Assembly (NCBI GenBank): GCA_021234155.1
Contig: JAJEKV010000031.1
Location: 7,208,748 to 7,272,747, forward strand
Length of the DNA stretch: 64,000 nt
DNA from: Isoetes taiwanensis
Lineage: Eukaryota > Streptophyta > Lycopodiopsida > Isoetales > Isoetaceae
Direction of reading: 5' to 3'
Shown: piece after piece, positions 46,511 through 57,977 of the stretch
How positions within the stretch are numbered: the stretch's first letter is position 1
Layout: each line of letters starts with the position of its first letter
Position numbers and translations under genes: made by a program
Notes under the pieces: generated by a model
What the model was told of the DNA's origin: nothing
Seen by the model: the letters and a program-made list of their open reading frames with translations, nothing else
Databases searched by the model: none

Positions 46511-47984
46511 CAACTGCACGAGATTATGTTGCCCAACGGGGCAAGCAGGGAAGTGTAGGTTGAACCATGATAGTTGTTAATAAATGGAAGTTTGATTCTG
46601 CTACATTGCTAAATGGAAGTTTGGTCCCGCAATGATGTGTCATGACATGGCAACTTGGAAAATAAAAATTGACTAGTTATTTTTAACTCTTTTGAAATAG
46701 AAGATTTTTGCATGATAACTTGGGATTTTTTGACGTGAGGTGGTAGCAAGAAACACTTCGGCTACATCATGAAGTTTTGTGATTCTTGTGTGATGTTGAG
46801 ATGTCATGCTTAGGGTTATAACTTATTTTAGCATAATCTATAGGTCTTGATATTCTATGCATTGCTTGTGAATAAAAATAGTGTCTGAAACTTGAAGAAT
46901 GTACCATTGTTTACATCTTGTTGATAAGTAGAGGGGCGCAACTCTAAATTAACATTTGTTAAGGTCGGCTAACATATAATGAAGTTTGTTCAACATTTGT
47001 CTCCAATATATTTCCAAGTCTTTTGCCCATCATATCTTCACAACTATTAGAGAACCACAGTCTTGCCCTGATCTAGTACATGGGTAACTTAATTCCATTG
47101 CGAAATACAGCTAATATTTTTAAAATAAAATAAAATATGCATGCAAGTAGTATTTTATCCAATGGCCAAGATGGATGACTGAGATCTTGATCCCCGTCCT
47201 ATTCTCTTATTGGGCCTTAAAATGACGGCTTTATCTTATCTTATTGGTCCTTTTCCAAGTTTCTTAAGCTAGAACCTGTGTTTATTTCTTCGCTAATTTG
47301 GTCTTCCGTTGAATAAAACAAGGATTGAGCAATCAACAATGGTGCCGCTATTGTTCATATTACATGTTTACATGCTTTTGCATCTTGGAAGGTCACATAA
47401 CGATGTAGGATGTTTAAAAGAAGTGAAAGAATTGGTAAAAGAATCAGGACATTTTTGCATTCTTGGAAATTTGGAAACAAAACATCTTTGGCACCCAATA
47501 TCTATGATTTTATAGGGTTCAATGCTGGTAATGAATGCCTATGAAACGATTGTATAAATACATAATACGTTAAAAAATATTAAAGATATATAGAGTACAA
47601 CTGTCTATATACACAACAAATTCTTTAAAAAATCTAGGACAAAAGGTGAAGTTGGGAAAGATACCCCGCAAAAAATAATAGCATACATGTTAAAAATTAA
47701 AGTTAGAATTAAAATATGTAGTATCTTATTCAAGCCAGAATGGAGGACCCAGATTTTGGTAGACGTGGATAGCCCAGATTGTGATCTTTGTAGTGTTATC
47801 CTATTGGTTGAGCTAATGGATGGACGGTCTAGATCGAGAGACGGCCAGGATGGCAATCCTGTCCGTGTTTTCCTAGTGGTTACCTAACAGGCCACTTCCC
47901 CGCCTTGGCCGTTTTCCATTTTCCCGCCTAACCATTTGACCTAGCCACTTCCATTTTCCATTTTCCTAATGGACGCGAACAGAT
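46511..47984. other. No recognisable gene
   Basis: AT-rich to neutral non-coding sequence. Short frames, such as 47309-47515, have no family signature. Confidence 0.55.
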
Positions 47985-48145
47985 CAATGCCGAGCTCCAC
48001 TTCTGGATTGGGCGATCTTCACTTCCAGACTCGAACTTCACTTCAACGGTGAGCTCCACTTCCGGACTTCCAGACTTCCAGACTCAAGCTTCACTTCCAG
48101 ACTGGGCGATCTTCACTTCCAGACTTCCAGACTCAAGCTTTCATC
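47985..48145. repeat. Minisatellite based on CTTCACTTCCAGACT
   Basis: CACTTCCAGACT, CTTCCAGACT and GGGCGATCTTCACTTCC recur irregularly. It lies just before a 134-residue open frame (48153-48557) that I cannot assign. Confidence 0.75.
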
Positions 48146-48152
48146 ACTTTCT

Positions 48153-48557
48153 ATGGCGGATTTCTGTGGCCTTCCTTCTTACCTGCAAACAGCTCATATT
48201 CGGACTCTAAATCTTTGCCCTAACACCACCCATACTTATTTTTCCTTTCTGCTTTTCTATTCTTACTGGCAAGCTGGATCTGGCACAATAAAAACCTCTG
48301 CCTTTCTTTTTCTCTTGGTCAAAAATGTCCTTCGATTTGCGGGTTTTGCCTCTTGCGAATTGGAGCAACTCGGTACCGAGCTTGGAGCACAGACCATCCA
48401 CCATTTGCTTTATTCCGGTATCCATTCATCGCCATTTTTGTTTTTCTGCTTTCGTTTTGTTCAATGTTTTTATTGTAGGCTTATATGCAGCAGGTTGTCA
48501 AGGCTGTCACCGACGATAGGCTGTCACCGACGATGCCTCCCACAAAAAGAGAAGTAA
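48153..48557 (+). CDS. Unassigned open frame, 134 residues
   Basis: The frame follows a minisatellite and is Phe/Leu/Cys-rich, with hydrophobic stretches near residues 30-60 and 92-112 that could be membrane segments. I recognise no family. It may be chance, or a leader exon upstream of the Helitron-linked ORFs. Evidence is weak. Confidence 0.15.
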   Translation: MADFCGLPSYLQTAHIRTLNLCPNTTHTYFSFLLFYSYWQAGSGTIKTSAFLFLLVKNVLRFAGFASCELEQLGTELGAQTIHHLLYSGIHSSPFLFFCFRFVQCFYCRLICSRLSRLSPTIGCHRRCLPQKEK

Positions 48558-49086
48558 TATTTTGTCTTTGTGATTTCTTCAAAGAGTTTGTTACAGAGTC
48601 CAGAGATTTCTTTCACAAATACAGAAACCTTGGTGCAATCTAATTTATTTTAGGGTGTTTGCATGTTTGGACGGTCCTTGCTGCCTCTTATTCAAGGCAT
48701 TTAGAGTTTTGTCACAACACAGGGCATATGGAAGCAAAAACGAGCGAGATCTTCTGCGCATCATGAAGTAAATCCTTGAGATTTCTAACACCGTTTGCAA
48801 ATAGAACGCAGACTTGGTTGATGCAGATATTTCTTTTCTATTTTTTCATCAAACAGTGAACATACAGATATAAGAAATATAAGTAGAAATATAAGATTGA
48901 GTTGGGCCGAAAATAAATGGCAGATTGGTTGGATAGAAGCAAGGATGATAAAGCCACAGAGTGCTTTGCGCACATGCTTGTTTTAGAAGATGCTTTGCTT
49001 TTGTGTTGTTGATATATTTCATGTTTCTAAAGACCAAAATGTCAGCACCTATTTGTGCTAGTTGGCTGCTTGTAATATTATGCAGC

Positions 49087-49244
49087 ATTTAAATGGAAAC
49101 TGCTTTTGCTCACATATTTCTGAATCTATGTATTTTATATTCTTGAATGACTTGTATTTCATTTGCTTCCAATGGTTAATGATAAAAAGAAGAAAAAAAT
49201 CACTTACACAAACAAATAATTCACTTAGACAACAGAATAGAATA
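49087..49244. repeat. Direct repeat flanking the Helitron locus, left copy
   Basis: This 158-base segment starts ATTTAAATGGAAACTGC and ends ACAGAATAGAATA. It matches 56346-56502 in the same orientation with only a few changes. Together they bracket about 7.1 kb containing ORF A, the Helitron coding region, ORF A' and ORF B. Confidence 0.92.
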
Positions 49245-49354
49245 AGCATAAGCATGAAAATACATGATAGAATAAGCATTGTAACATAAGCATGAAATGC
49301 CAAACTTTAACTCACAATACAAAAAATGAATTGACTTAAAATATCATTTCCATA

Positions 49355-49798
49355 ATGCAGATGGTGGTGGTGAATGTTCCATGGGATTCTTACCCAAAAC
49401 TTGTGGCACAATTCTTTAGAGATGGACATGCCTTGCCACGATTTGATGATGACGATGATCTTGATGCATACTTTCAATATTTAGCAGAGGTGGTGGATTG
49501 GAAGAGCGAATTGGAAGAAGCCGCAGAAAGTGTTGCACTGGGGAATGATGGGATGCAAGTGAGCATTAAGGGCCTGATTTGGGTTTTGAGAGTTTTTGGA
49601 GAGTGGTATGAAATCCTAGGGTTGGTTGGAGTTGAGATACGGCCGGAGGTCAAAATTGAGCTAGATATTGAAAATTTTGCCAGACAAATGTATGCCAGCT
49701 TTCGCAAACGCGGTTTTGTGAGAGTCCATAAGTTTGTGGAGGCTATGGAAGCTACGTTATTCATGGAATACGTTATGCAACATGGATTGGATATGTAA
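49355..49798 (+). CDS. ORF A: small protein of unknown family beside the Helitron
   Basis: The frame encodes up to 147 residues. The probable start is the second Met, directly after a splice-acceptor-like ATGCAG: MVVVNVPW. It continues with an acidic run (FDDDDDLDAYF) and ends in an alpha-helical-looking part (IWVLRVFGEWYEI, then ARQMYASFRKRG and VHKFVEAMEATLF). The same pattern recurs in ORF A' at 55238: MV-x3-VPW-x6-VA at the start, then V-x-R-x-x-G-x-WY, V-R-V/K-x-x-x-F and LF-x-x-x-V. The frame is intact and on the same strand as the Helitron genes. I know no family with this signature; a role is not inferable. It could be an accessory gene of the element or a captured host exon. Confidence 0.5.
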   Translation: MQMVVVNVPWDSYPKLVAQFFRDGHALPRFDDDDDLDAYFQYLAEVVDWKSELEEAAESVALGNDGMQVSIKGLIWVLRVFGEWYEILGLVGVEIRPEVKIELDIENFARQMYASFRKRGFVRVHKFVEAMEATLFMEYVMQHGLDM

Positions 49799-50193
49799 TG
49801 TGCATGAATGCCTAAGTTTAAGCATTCTTAAAATAAAAGCCCATCTTAAAGTTTCAATTTGTTTTACACAAATTCAACTTAATTGCTCAATAATGCAACT
49901 TAGCCATAAACCCAAAAGCACTTTAAGATACTTTGTCTTCATGTTGTTTTGGCATGTGCTTAGGCTTAGCATTGTGTTTTGGATATATGATAATATTTAA
50001 TGTATTCTTTTCTGCTCTGACGTTTATAGGGGATACATCGCACTTGCACTTTGAGGAAGGGACAAAATCTTACCACACTTCTACTCTTGCGCACTTGACA
50101 GGGGCGATAAAATCTTAGATTGTCAGCGGTGAGTCCTAATTCCCATCTTAGGTTGCTTGATTGATGTATGCTTAGGTCTTAGTTAATAGGCGT

Positions 50194-52101
50194 ATGCTTA
50201 GAATGCATGCCAAATATCCGATATGGGGCTCCTTGAAAGCATCTAAATTGTATAGATTGCGACATGCCAGGATTTATATGGGGAAGTCCAATCAAAAAAC
50301 ACCACCTGCTGTGGCCAACAACCCCTCATACATGACGCCCATCAATGAAACTAAGTCTGCTAGAAAGAGACGACTGGCACGCAAACGAGTTGCAAAGAGT
50401 AGAGCTTTGAAACTAGCACATAGCATGGATGTCAGAGAGATAGGGTGTGCTGGGCATTCATCTGGTGTTGTTGCAATGGAGGGCCAGACGGCTCAAACAT
50501 GTTGTGCCTCGGCCTCAATGCCACAAGTTGCACTAGCAGAGCCAGAGCGCCCTGTGATCGAGGTTGAAATGCAATCGGTAGATATGGTTACAGTAGGAGG
50601 ATCTACTACACATGCACGGGGTTCCCGCTTCATTACATCTGAAGTCAATAGTCTTCGGATGCAATTATTTCCCACAGTAGACGAACAAACAGGTGATCAG
50701 TTGATGTTGCCGCAGTCCACATATGTGAATGCTCATGGGTTTAACACACCGCATCAAGTAACGCCACCTATGGTAGTGGGTAATCCTTCTTATGTGACAC
50801 CTCAACGTGAGAGCTATAGTCAAATGAGGAGACGGCTCCATCGCAGAAGCCAGGCAAAGCATATAGCTTTGAGGTTGGATTACAGCACTGCTATTGGTCC
50901 GGCTGAACGTCCTACTGGTCGAAGCGGTTTCAACAAGATAGCATGGACGTGGAATTTACCTCCTCCTCATGACCTTGGTAACATGGATCATAGATGTTTG
51001 TATTGCGGGGCTATGCAGTGGACGGCAGAACTCACAGTTAAAAAGAAGTGCAAGGTATGTGCTGATGGAAATGTGCAGCTGCCATTGATTCCAGAACCAC
51101 CACAGGTATATACGAGAACAGATAGTTTGGGTGATCACTTTCGCACAAACATTAGAAAGTACAATAATATCTTTTCGTTTGCCTCAGTGGGGGTGAAAAT
51201 TGATGAGGCGTTGGCAAATGCTATTGGTGGAGCTTATACTTTTAGGGTCAATGGCCGCATGTGCCATAAGATGGGAACATTATTGCCACCGCAAGGGCAT
51301 CAAGAGCATGCAAAATTTGCACAGATATACATCATGGACGGCGAGGACATGCAAGTTGAACGCAGGATGTCCATTTTCGATGGATTGAGGCAAGAAATAG
51401 TAGTGCAGTTGCAGGCCCTTATGACAGAGTACAATCCATTTGTTAGCATATTCTTGAGCGCAGCACAGATTATGCGTGTCCATCCAACCATGGATATCCG
51501 TTTGCGTATACCTTCTTGCAATGTGCAGAATCCTGTGAGGAGGCAATATAATGCTCCAACTGTGAATGAGGTGGCTGTCTTAATGCCTGTCGATGATAAG
51601 CCCGAAGATGGTCAGAGGGACATTATTATACACTCTAAAGATGGTGGCGTGAGGTTTATAGATGCATATCACTCAGCGTATGATCCATTGCACTTTGTGC
51701 TGCTACTTCCCTATGGTACAGATGGATGGCATCTTAAAATACCTCATGGACGGATAGGCGCAAAGGAAGTAACTATTATGGAGTACTACAGATATCATCT
51801 GTTCACGCGTCAAGGGCATGCATCTCCCCTTCACATGGCTGGCCGATTGTTTCAAGAATACATTTGTGATATGTTTGCGAAGATGGAGCAAGAAAGACTG
51901 CAATTCATAGTGTTGAATCAACACACCATTCGAAAAGACATGTTACAGGGCATTATGGACTTTGAAGGAGACGATGCAAACGCTATTGGCCGAAAAGTTG
52001 TGTTACCATCCTCACATACGGGAGGTCCGAGATACATGACCCAACGATATCAGGATGCTATGTCTATTGTTCGCGAACATGGCAGGCCGACCTCTTTATA
52101 A
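50194..52101 (+). pseudogene. Helitron N-terminal region with zinc finger (Helitron_like_N)
   Basis: A 635-residue open segment. Residues 43-74 and 197-228 are two copies of a basic motif (NPSYMTPINETKSARKRRL and NPSYVTPQRESYSQMRRRL) separated by about 120 residues of Ser/Thr/Met-rich sequence. A C-x2-C-x14-C-x2-C zinc finger lies at C268, C271, C286 and C289. From about residue 400 the Helitron_like_N domain follows, with YNPFVSIFLSAAQI, YHSAYDPLHFVLLLPYGTDG and YYRYHLFTRQG. The frame ends at 52101 only because one base is missing near 52090; the next residues of the protein (LFITMTANANWEEI) continue in another frame. Confidence 0.85.
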
Positions 52102-52992
52102 CCATGACCGCCAATGCAAATTGGGAAGAGATTAGGAGGAATTATTGTATGGTCAATCACCAAGTGATCGGCCAGAGTTAGTGGCTAGAGTATTCCATAT
52201 GAAGGTAAAGGAGCTGATAGATCTGATAACTAATCGTGGTATATTCGGCCGCATAATTGCAAAAGTCTATGTCATTGAGTTTTAGAAGAGAGGCTTGCCA
52301 CATGTACATTTGTTGACTATGTTGGATCAGGAAGACAAGCCCTTCACAAAATAGAAGAGATTGATCAAATAATTTGTGCTGAAATACCAGACAAAGATCT
52401 ATATCCTGAATTGTATGAGGTAGTCACCCGTAATATGATGCATGGGCCATGTGGTACTGGATATCCGAATAGTCCATGCATGCAAGAAGGTAAGTGTACA
52501 AAACATTATCCACGTGCATTTTCAGATGAGACGACAGTTGTTGACGGATATCCGTTGTACCGAAGAAGGGATGATGGCCGAAAGGTGAAAAAAGGGGATA
52601 TAGATTTAGATAACAGATGGGTTGTGCCATATAATCCGTGGCTGACATCGTATTTCAAGTGCCATATCAATGTTGAGGTGTGTGCTGCCGTAAAGGCCGT
52701 TAAATATCTCTACAAATATGTCTACAAAGGGCCTGATATGATCAATGTGAACTTAGAAGCAGCGAGTGATGGTGCATCTACTAGCAGCAGGCCCACCGTA
52801 AACCATGATGAGGTTGAGCAATACTTGAATGCACGCTATTTCTCAGCTTCTGAGGCATCATGGAGAATACTCTCATATGAAATACAGCAACAATTTCCTC
52901 ATGTCACTAGATTGGCTGTGCATCTCCCAATGCAACAAGATGTATACTATCGAGAAGGTATGAGCATGGGCCGATATAAGAAGCAAGAATAA
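52090..52992 (+). pseudogene. Helitron Rep (HUH nuclease) core, broken
   Basis: Across three frames the sequence gives LFITMTANANWEEI, then RPELVARVFHMKVKELIDLI. Next is the H-x-H motif in KRGLPHVHLLTML, where the preceding FQ is now F-stop (TAG at 52282), then NMMHGPCG, VPYNPWLTSYFKCHINVEVC and KAVKYLYKYVYKGPD. The last contains the two tyrosines used for DNA cleavage. Frameshifts lie near 52090, 52160 and 52340. The catalytic residues themselves are recognisable. It would have nicked and re-joined DNA during rolling-circle transposition. Confidence 0.85.
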
Positions 52993-53487
52993 CGGAACAA
53001 CATTGACAAATTTTTTCGAGATAAATGCATCCGGGGGTAGAGAGGCTAGAGAGGCTACTCAATTGCTCTATCATGATTTTCCTAAAAAATTTACCTACGA
53101 TCAACCCGGTCGAAAAAAATGGAAGGTCGGAGAGAATACCCGTTTCCCACTATTGGGCGATGTACTTTGTTAATCCTTCCGGAAGGAGAGCGATACTATT
53201 TACGACTCCTGTTGACCCGCGCGTGACGAGGTGCAATTAGTTTTGAAGATTTACGCTCTTTTGACGGGGAGTTGTGTGCAACATATAAAGAAGCTTGCAT
53301 TAAATCGTGGGTTGCTTCGATGACACGAAATGGCTTGAGTCTCTTCAAGAAGCGGCATGGGGCATGCCACCACAATTATGTTCGCCATGATCCTTATAAA
53401 TTGTGAACCATCGAATCCACTACAACCGTGGGAAGAAGTCAAGCTTTCTATGATCGATGACTTCTTGCATGAGGCAACCTGAAAGGG
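52993..53487 (+). pseudogene. Helitron Rep-helicase linker, heavily frameshifted
   Basis: All three forward frames contribute recognisable pieces (for example SHYWAMYFVNPSG, GAISFEDLRSFDGELCATYK and EEVKLSMIDDFLHEAT). These correspond to the segment between the Rep and helicase domains of plant Helitrons. No frame is open throughout. Confidence 0.75.
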
Positions 53488-55122
53488 TTGCGTGAAGATC
53501 AAAGTGTAAATATGTGCGATCAATTATTTGACATGGCACTTCTAGACATTGAAGATCATATGAACTCTGTCGGGCGATCCTTAAGGGAGTTTGATTTCAT
53601 TCTTCCTGAGCGTGCAATAGATCCATATATGATATTTCGGGATGAGGTGTTTCAAGAAGATATGGTAGAGGTGCAAGAAGCTGTGGACCGCTTATATCAC
53701 GACCAACGTGTTGTCTTCGACCGTGTGATCGATGAGCATGTGATGTTAGAAAAAGGACGGGTGTTTTTCGTTCATGGTGCAGGCGGCTCGGGAAAGAGTT
53801 TTCTTTTTAACACCATGTTGTCTTATGTTCGTGCCAAAGGTTTCATTGCACTGGCGGTTGCGTCTTCAGGAATTGCATCCACCTTATTGAAGGGTGGGCG
53901 CACTGCACATTCAAGGTTCAAGATACCGATAAACATAGATGAGACGTCAACGTGCAATATTCCAAAGCAGTCGGAGTTGGCAAAATTGATAAGAGCGACT
54001 CGCATGATTATATGGGATGAGGCCCCAATGATGCATAAATATGTTTATGAAGCACTGGATAGAACACTCCGTGACGTGATGTCATGTGACAAATTGTTTG
54101 GGGGACTCATTGTTGTTTTGGGAGGAGATTTTCGCCAGCTTCCACCTGTGGTTCCACGAGGAAATTGCCCCCAAATTGTGCATGCTTCCTTGAAATGCTC
54201 TTACATATGGGATCATGTCGAGGAACATAAGCTTAACGTAAATATGCGAGTCATGAACAGTGTGGGAAGAGACGCGGAAGAGCAAAAGGCGTTTGCAGAG
54301 TATCTTTTACGAGTTGGAGATGGACTTGAGACCACGTTTTCCAATATTGGATCGGATGTGATACGTCTTCCAGAAGAGATTTGTGTGAAGTCCCAAGACT
54401 TAAATGACTTGCTAGCCGCGTGACATTCCACGATGTTTCAAATCCAATTATGGAAGTGTGTCCTATTGGGTGCAAAGGGGTATACTTACGCCATGCTGAA
54501 TGATGATGTTGATGAAGTAAACAAGAGGATGACAGAGTGGTTGCCCTTTGCACCTATTGATTATTACAATCTTGTCGAGTACATTAATGAGAATGACGCA
54601 GGGGTCTATCCTATCGATTTTTGAATGCACAAACTCCGAAAGTGGGATGCCTCCTCATCAATTAACTTTGAAGGTTGGCATGATTGTCATGTTATTGAGG
54701 TCCTGTTTCTACGTAAGGGACTCTACAATGGCACTTTCGCCTCATTATACGTTCATTGGGAAGACGCTACTATAGATGCCGAGATTGTCCTTTGGAAAGA
54801 ATATTGGAAGCGAGTGTTCATATTTAGAATACCTTTGGTGCCCAATAATGCAGAACTCCCATTTCAGTTTGAGCGCATACAGTTTCCATTGCGTCCAGCT
54901 TTTGGTATGACAATCAACAAGTCCCAAGGCCAAACAATGAAAATGGTGGGTTTGTATTTGCCAAATCCAGTATTCAGTCACGGACAACTCTATGTGGCAC
55001 TCTCGAGAGCTCAAGGAATCCAAGGTATAAAGGTACTCATTCTATCGAAGGATGGAGATGCTTCAAGAGATGTCGACAGATCACGATATACAACAAATAT
55101 AGTATACAAAGAACTCCTCTAA
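53488..55122 (+). pseudogene. Helitron PIF1-type helicase, split by two stops
   Basis: The segments 53488-54423, 54433-54624 and 54625-55122 share one frame. Motifs: Walker A GAGGSGKS (residues 97-104 of the first segment), Walker B IIWDEAP, GGDFRQLPP, then AFGMTINKSQGQT and LYVALSRA in the last segment. This is a complete set for the superfamily 1 PIF1/Helitron helicase. Stops at 54421 and 54622 interrupt it, and part of the sequence around 54625-54760 is degraded (YPIDF is followed by a stop, and the next conserved piece is in another frame). It would have unwound donor DNA. Confidence 0.9.
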
Positions 55123-55237
55123 GTGTGAGTTTAATACTTACAAATCACTTCTAATTTCTCTTTGTTCTCATTGATATCTTCTACTTTCTTTCTTTCTTTT
55201 ATTTTTATCTTACTTACTTGCATCTTCATTCATGTAG

Positions 55238-55612
55238 ATGGTGCGTATTTTGGTCCCGTGGTATGTCTTCGGTCACCATGTCGCCGAATGCCTAAAGGGT
55301 GATAGGAGCTACCACATCTCCCGTGTTACTTATGTCATACGCGCTCTTGGATCATGGTATGACTGGGAACGAAAATACCATGCTCATGTACGTGGGGTAG
55401 CAAGCGTGGAAGTTGAGGAGCTCATTGCAAAGCTCAATGAAATATTTAACACTGATGAGGTTGTCAAGTTGGAGCGCTTTATCCAACTAATTGATGACTT
55501 CCTGTTTGCTCAAGTTTATCCGAGGGAACGTTGTTTACGCGGATGTGCTATGAGAGAGGTATGGAGACTAGAGAACATGTATATCTATTTATCGGGTAAT
55601 GTAGTGCTTTGA
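55238..55612 (+). CDS. ORF A': paralogue of ORF A on the other side of the Helitron
   Basis: The 124-residue frame starts MVRILVPWYVFGHHVAECL, again directly after an acceptor-like ATGTAG. It continues with TYVIRALGSWYDWE, VRGVASVEVEELIAKL and VVKLERFIQLIDDFLFAQVY. These align with ORF A, but the acidic middle part of ORF A (about 40 residues) is missing. Identity is modest, so the two are old relatives and not a recent duplication. Function unknown. A possible donor (GGGTAATG, 55595) and acceptor (TTTTTTTATCAG, 55646) lie between this frame and ORF B. Confidence 0.5.
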   Translation: MVRILVPWYVFGHHVAECLKGDRSYHISRVTYVIRALGSWYDWERKYHAHVRGVASVEVEELIAKLNEIFNTDEVVKLERFIQLIDDFLFAQVYPRERCLRGCAMREVWRLENMYIYLSGNVVL

Positions 55613-55646
55613 CTAACCTTCGATTGTTTGTCTTTTTTTTTATCAG

Positions 55647-55971
55647 ATGAGAAACGACACCGTGCACTGGCGAATTGGTGTTTTGGTAGCAAAAGAACTC
55701 ACCTCCATTGGAATATCATTTCTTCCCGATGCGGTATCTGATTGCGTTGTACGAGCCTACCTTCGGGATGAGTTGTCTCATGTGCTCGATAATCGTGAGA
55801 AGTCATGGGCAGTTCGAATCAATGACTCGCCTGTACATTTCACTTTTACCCCGGCTAGGATGTTATCTGTCGGAGAGTAGATATATCAACGTGAGCATCC
55901 AGCTGAAGTACAACATTAGGCCCTTGATGTCGCCATGTGGAGATGTATATTTAAGTTCCGCCGTGAGCTAA
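55647..55971 (+). CDS. ORF B: small unassigned protein after ORF A', possibly frameshifted
   Basis: The frame starts at an ATG directly after an acceptor-like TATCAG and reads MRNDTVHWRIGVLVAKEL, then a region rich in charged residues to FTPARMLSVGE at 55880. A second frame continues with RYINVSIQLKYNIRPL to a stop at 55971, so the original protein may have been about 108 residues with one frameshift near 55875. I recognise no domain. It is on the same strand as ORF A' and may be part of the same unit. Confidence 0.35.
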
Positions 55972-56345
55972 AATATCAATGAGCCAAGACAATAATATTT
56001 TGTGTTTTATATATTTTTTGTACTTATTTCTTATTGAGTGTACTTAACTACTTCTAAAGAGTGACATTTTAACATCAATTTTGGATTTGTCTTTTCAGTT
56101 TCTGTCTTCAATGGTAGATTAAACTATCTCCTACATTCCTTATAAACATTGTTTTCTCTATTGAAATCCATGAGCATAAAGATTATATTATTTCAATAAC
56201 CAAATTTTTTTACAAAAGCCAAAATAACGTGAGAATTGAACATATAGATGTTTGGGGCACATATTTACTGGGGTTTTAAAGGCCAGAAAAGCACATGCCA
56301 CGAGGACATTAGCGGCTTGCTTGTGACACAAGTTACTAGTCTGAC

Positions 56346-56502
56346 ATTTAAATGGAAGCTGCTTTTTGCTCACATATTTACGGATCTATGTATTTTATAT
56401 TCTTGAATGACTTGTATTTCATTTGCTTCCAATGGTTAATGATAAAAGAAGAAAAAATCACTTACACAAACAAATAATTCACTTAGACAACAGAATAGAA
56501 TA
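56346..56502. repeat. Direct repeat flanking the Helitron locus, right copy
   Basis: Nearly identical to 49087-49244. It starts seven bases after the candidate Helitron 3' end CTAG at 56336-56339. Confidence 0.92.
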
Positions 56503-56519
56503 CAAGCAAAATAGTGCTA

Positions 56520-57789
56520 GATTTTTGTTATAATATGTAATGCCTTAAAAAAACACCTTGTTTTCGTGTTTTTTTATTTAAAAGTATGCCACGTGGCAGC
56601 ATTTTATTAGTCAACAAAGCATATTAGAAACTCACCTTGATTTTTCTACATGTTATAATAGAGTTTTTCACATGTACTTAGAAGACACTAAGTGTCGATA
56701 TCTGATTAATTAAAATAATGTTTTTATTTAAAAAGTAGGACACGTGTCAATATTTCATTAGTTATAAGGCACACTGGAAACAACACCTCATTTGTTCTAT
56801 GTGTTATAATAATGTTTTTTTACATGTTCTTATTTTAAAAATCAATACTTAATAGTATAAAAAACAATAGCAAGATTTCAATAACACATGTGGTACTTTG
56901 TTAAATAATATGTGACTATTTTTAAAAACAATCTTATTTTCACGTTGTAATTTAGCTTTTCACGTGTGGTAATATCGAGACCTATGCATGTAATTCTGAA
57001 GATAAACAACGCATGGTTCCATTAAAGACAACAGCGAAGGAAAAAAAAAAAATACACGTTGACAAAAGTTCACAAAAACTATGTCAATCTTTTCTACGCG
57101 TGGATTTTTTTGCCAAAATACCACCGTGGAAATTTTTGCCAAAAAACCACTGTCTCTTTGTGCAAATCCGGATAAACGGGCCACGTGGATTTTTGGGGCC
57201 ATTTTGGTGTTGTTTTTGGCATAAAACAACACTTCCGTACAACTAAAAAACAACTGTGGACCAAAAATTGGGGTCAGTGTGTTTCACAACTCTAAAACGT
57301 AGCAGCATATAGTTGGGCCTATTTATGCAGGTCAATTCTCTTGTTGCTTTCATATGCACAACTACCAACAAGGGCAAGCAAATGCTCATCTAGTTTTGCA
57401 TTAATCTGCGAATCAGATTCTGAATCTTATACTCAGACTGGATTAAAATAATAGCAGGCTCTAAATTGCAAAGCTGAGCCAAATTAAATCTAATCTGGGT
57501 AATATGATACATTCAATAGAATACTTACTATTATAACAATCCAATAACATTTTAGTCTTAGAATCTTCTTTGCAGTGGTGCCAGCTATAAAGTGAACACC
57601 ACAAACACCTTCACGCTATGCTTCAATCACTAACCATGCTTCTATATAATCCATACATCTCAGCAAGATGCCTTTTTTGTCCACCCTGCACACAACACAT
57701 CTTTAGCTAGCCTAAACTTACCAGATTTATCCTTGAACCTTCTCTCTTGGTTGCTATTCATACCCTCATGTACTTCTTTGTACTGCAAA
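56520..57789. other. AT-rich non-coding DNA with a diverged duplication
   Basis: At about 56540-56830 two related segments share TTTTTATTTAAAAAGTA-like, ACGTGKCA and TTATAATA words. No coding sequence is seen. Confidence 0.55.
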
Positions 57790-57977
57790 TATCTTTTAGA
57801 GCTGCCTAATTATGTGGTGTAGGAGTTGGGCTCCCACTCCCCCGTGTTCAATGAACCAATCTTCCAACTCATCCATATGCAGACCACAGAGCGTTAGAGA
57901 GAGTAGGCATTCCTGGCGGACTCTAATGCTGCTGACGACAGGCTGTCCTGACAGTGTCAGTCGGCCTGGGCATGCCT

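Larger units (their letters stand above)
50194..55122 (+). mobile_element. Helitron Rep/helicase gene, decayed
   Basis: One long ancestral reading direction encodes a zinc-finger N-terminus, a Helitron-like Rep (HUH nuclease) and a PIF1-type helicase, the hallmark of rolling-circle Helitrons. Frameshifts cluster in the Rep core and the linker, and stops occur at 52282, 52990, 54421 and 54622. The coding region is therefore dead. The terminal TC and hairpin-CTRR ends of the element were not located with confidence; a CTAG followed by T at 56336-56339, just after a short hairpin, is a weak candidate for the 3' end. Confidence 0.92.

Noticed and set aside
56311-56345. Helitron 3' end: hairpin CTTGTG-A-CACAAG followed by CTAG and T
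   Set aside because: Loop of one base and only three bases before CTAG is not the usual geometry, and no matching 5' TC terminus was identified. Kept only as a weak candidate.
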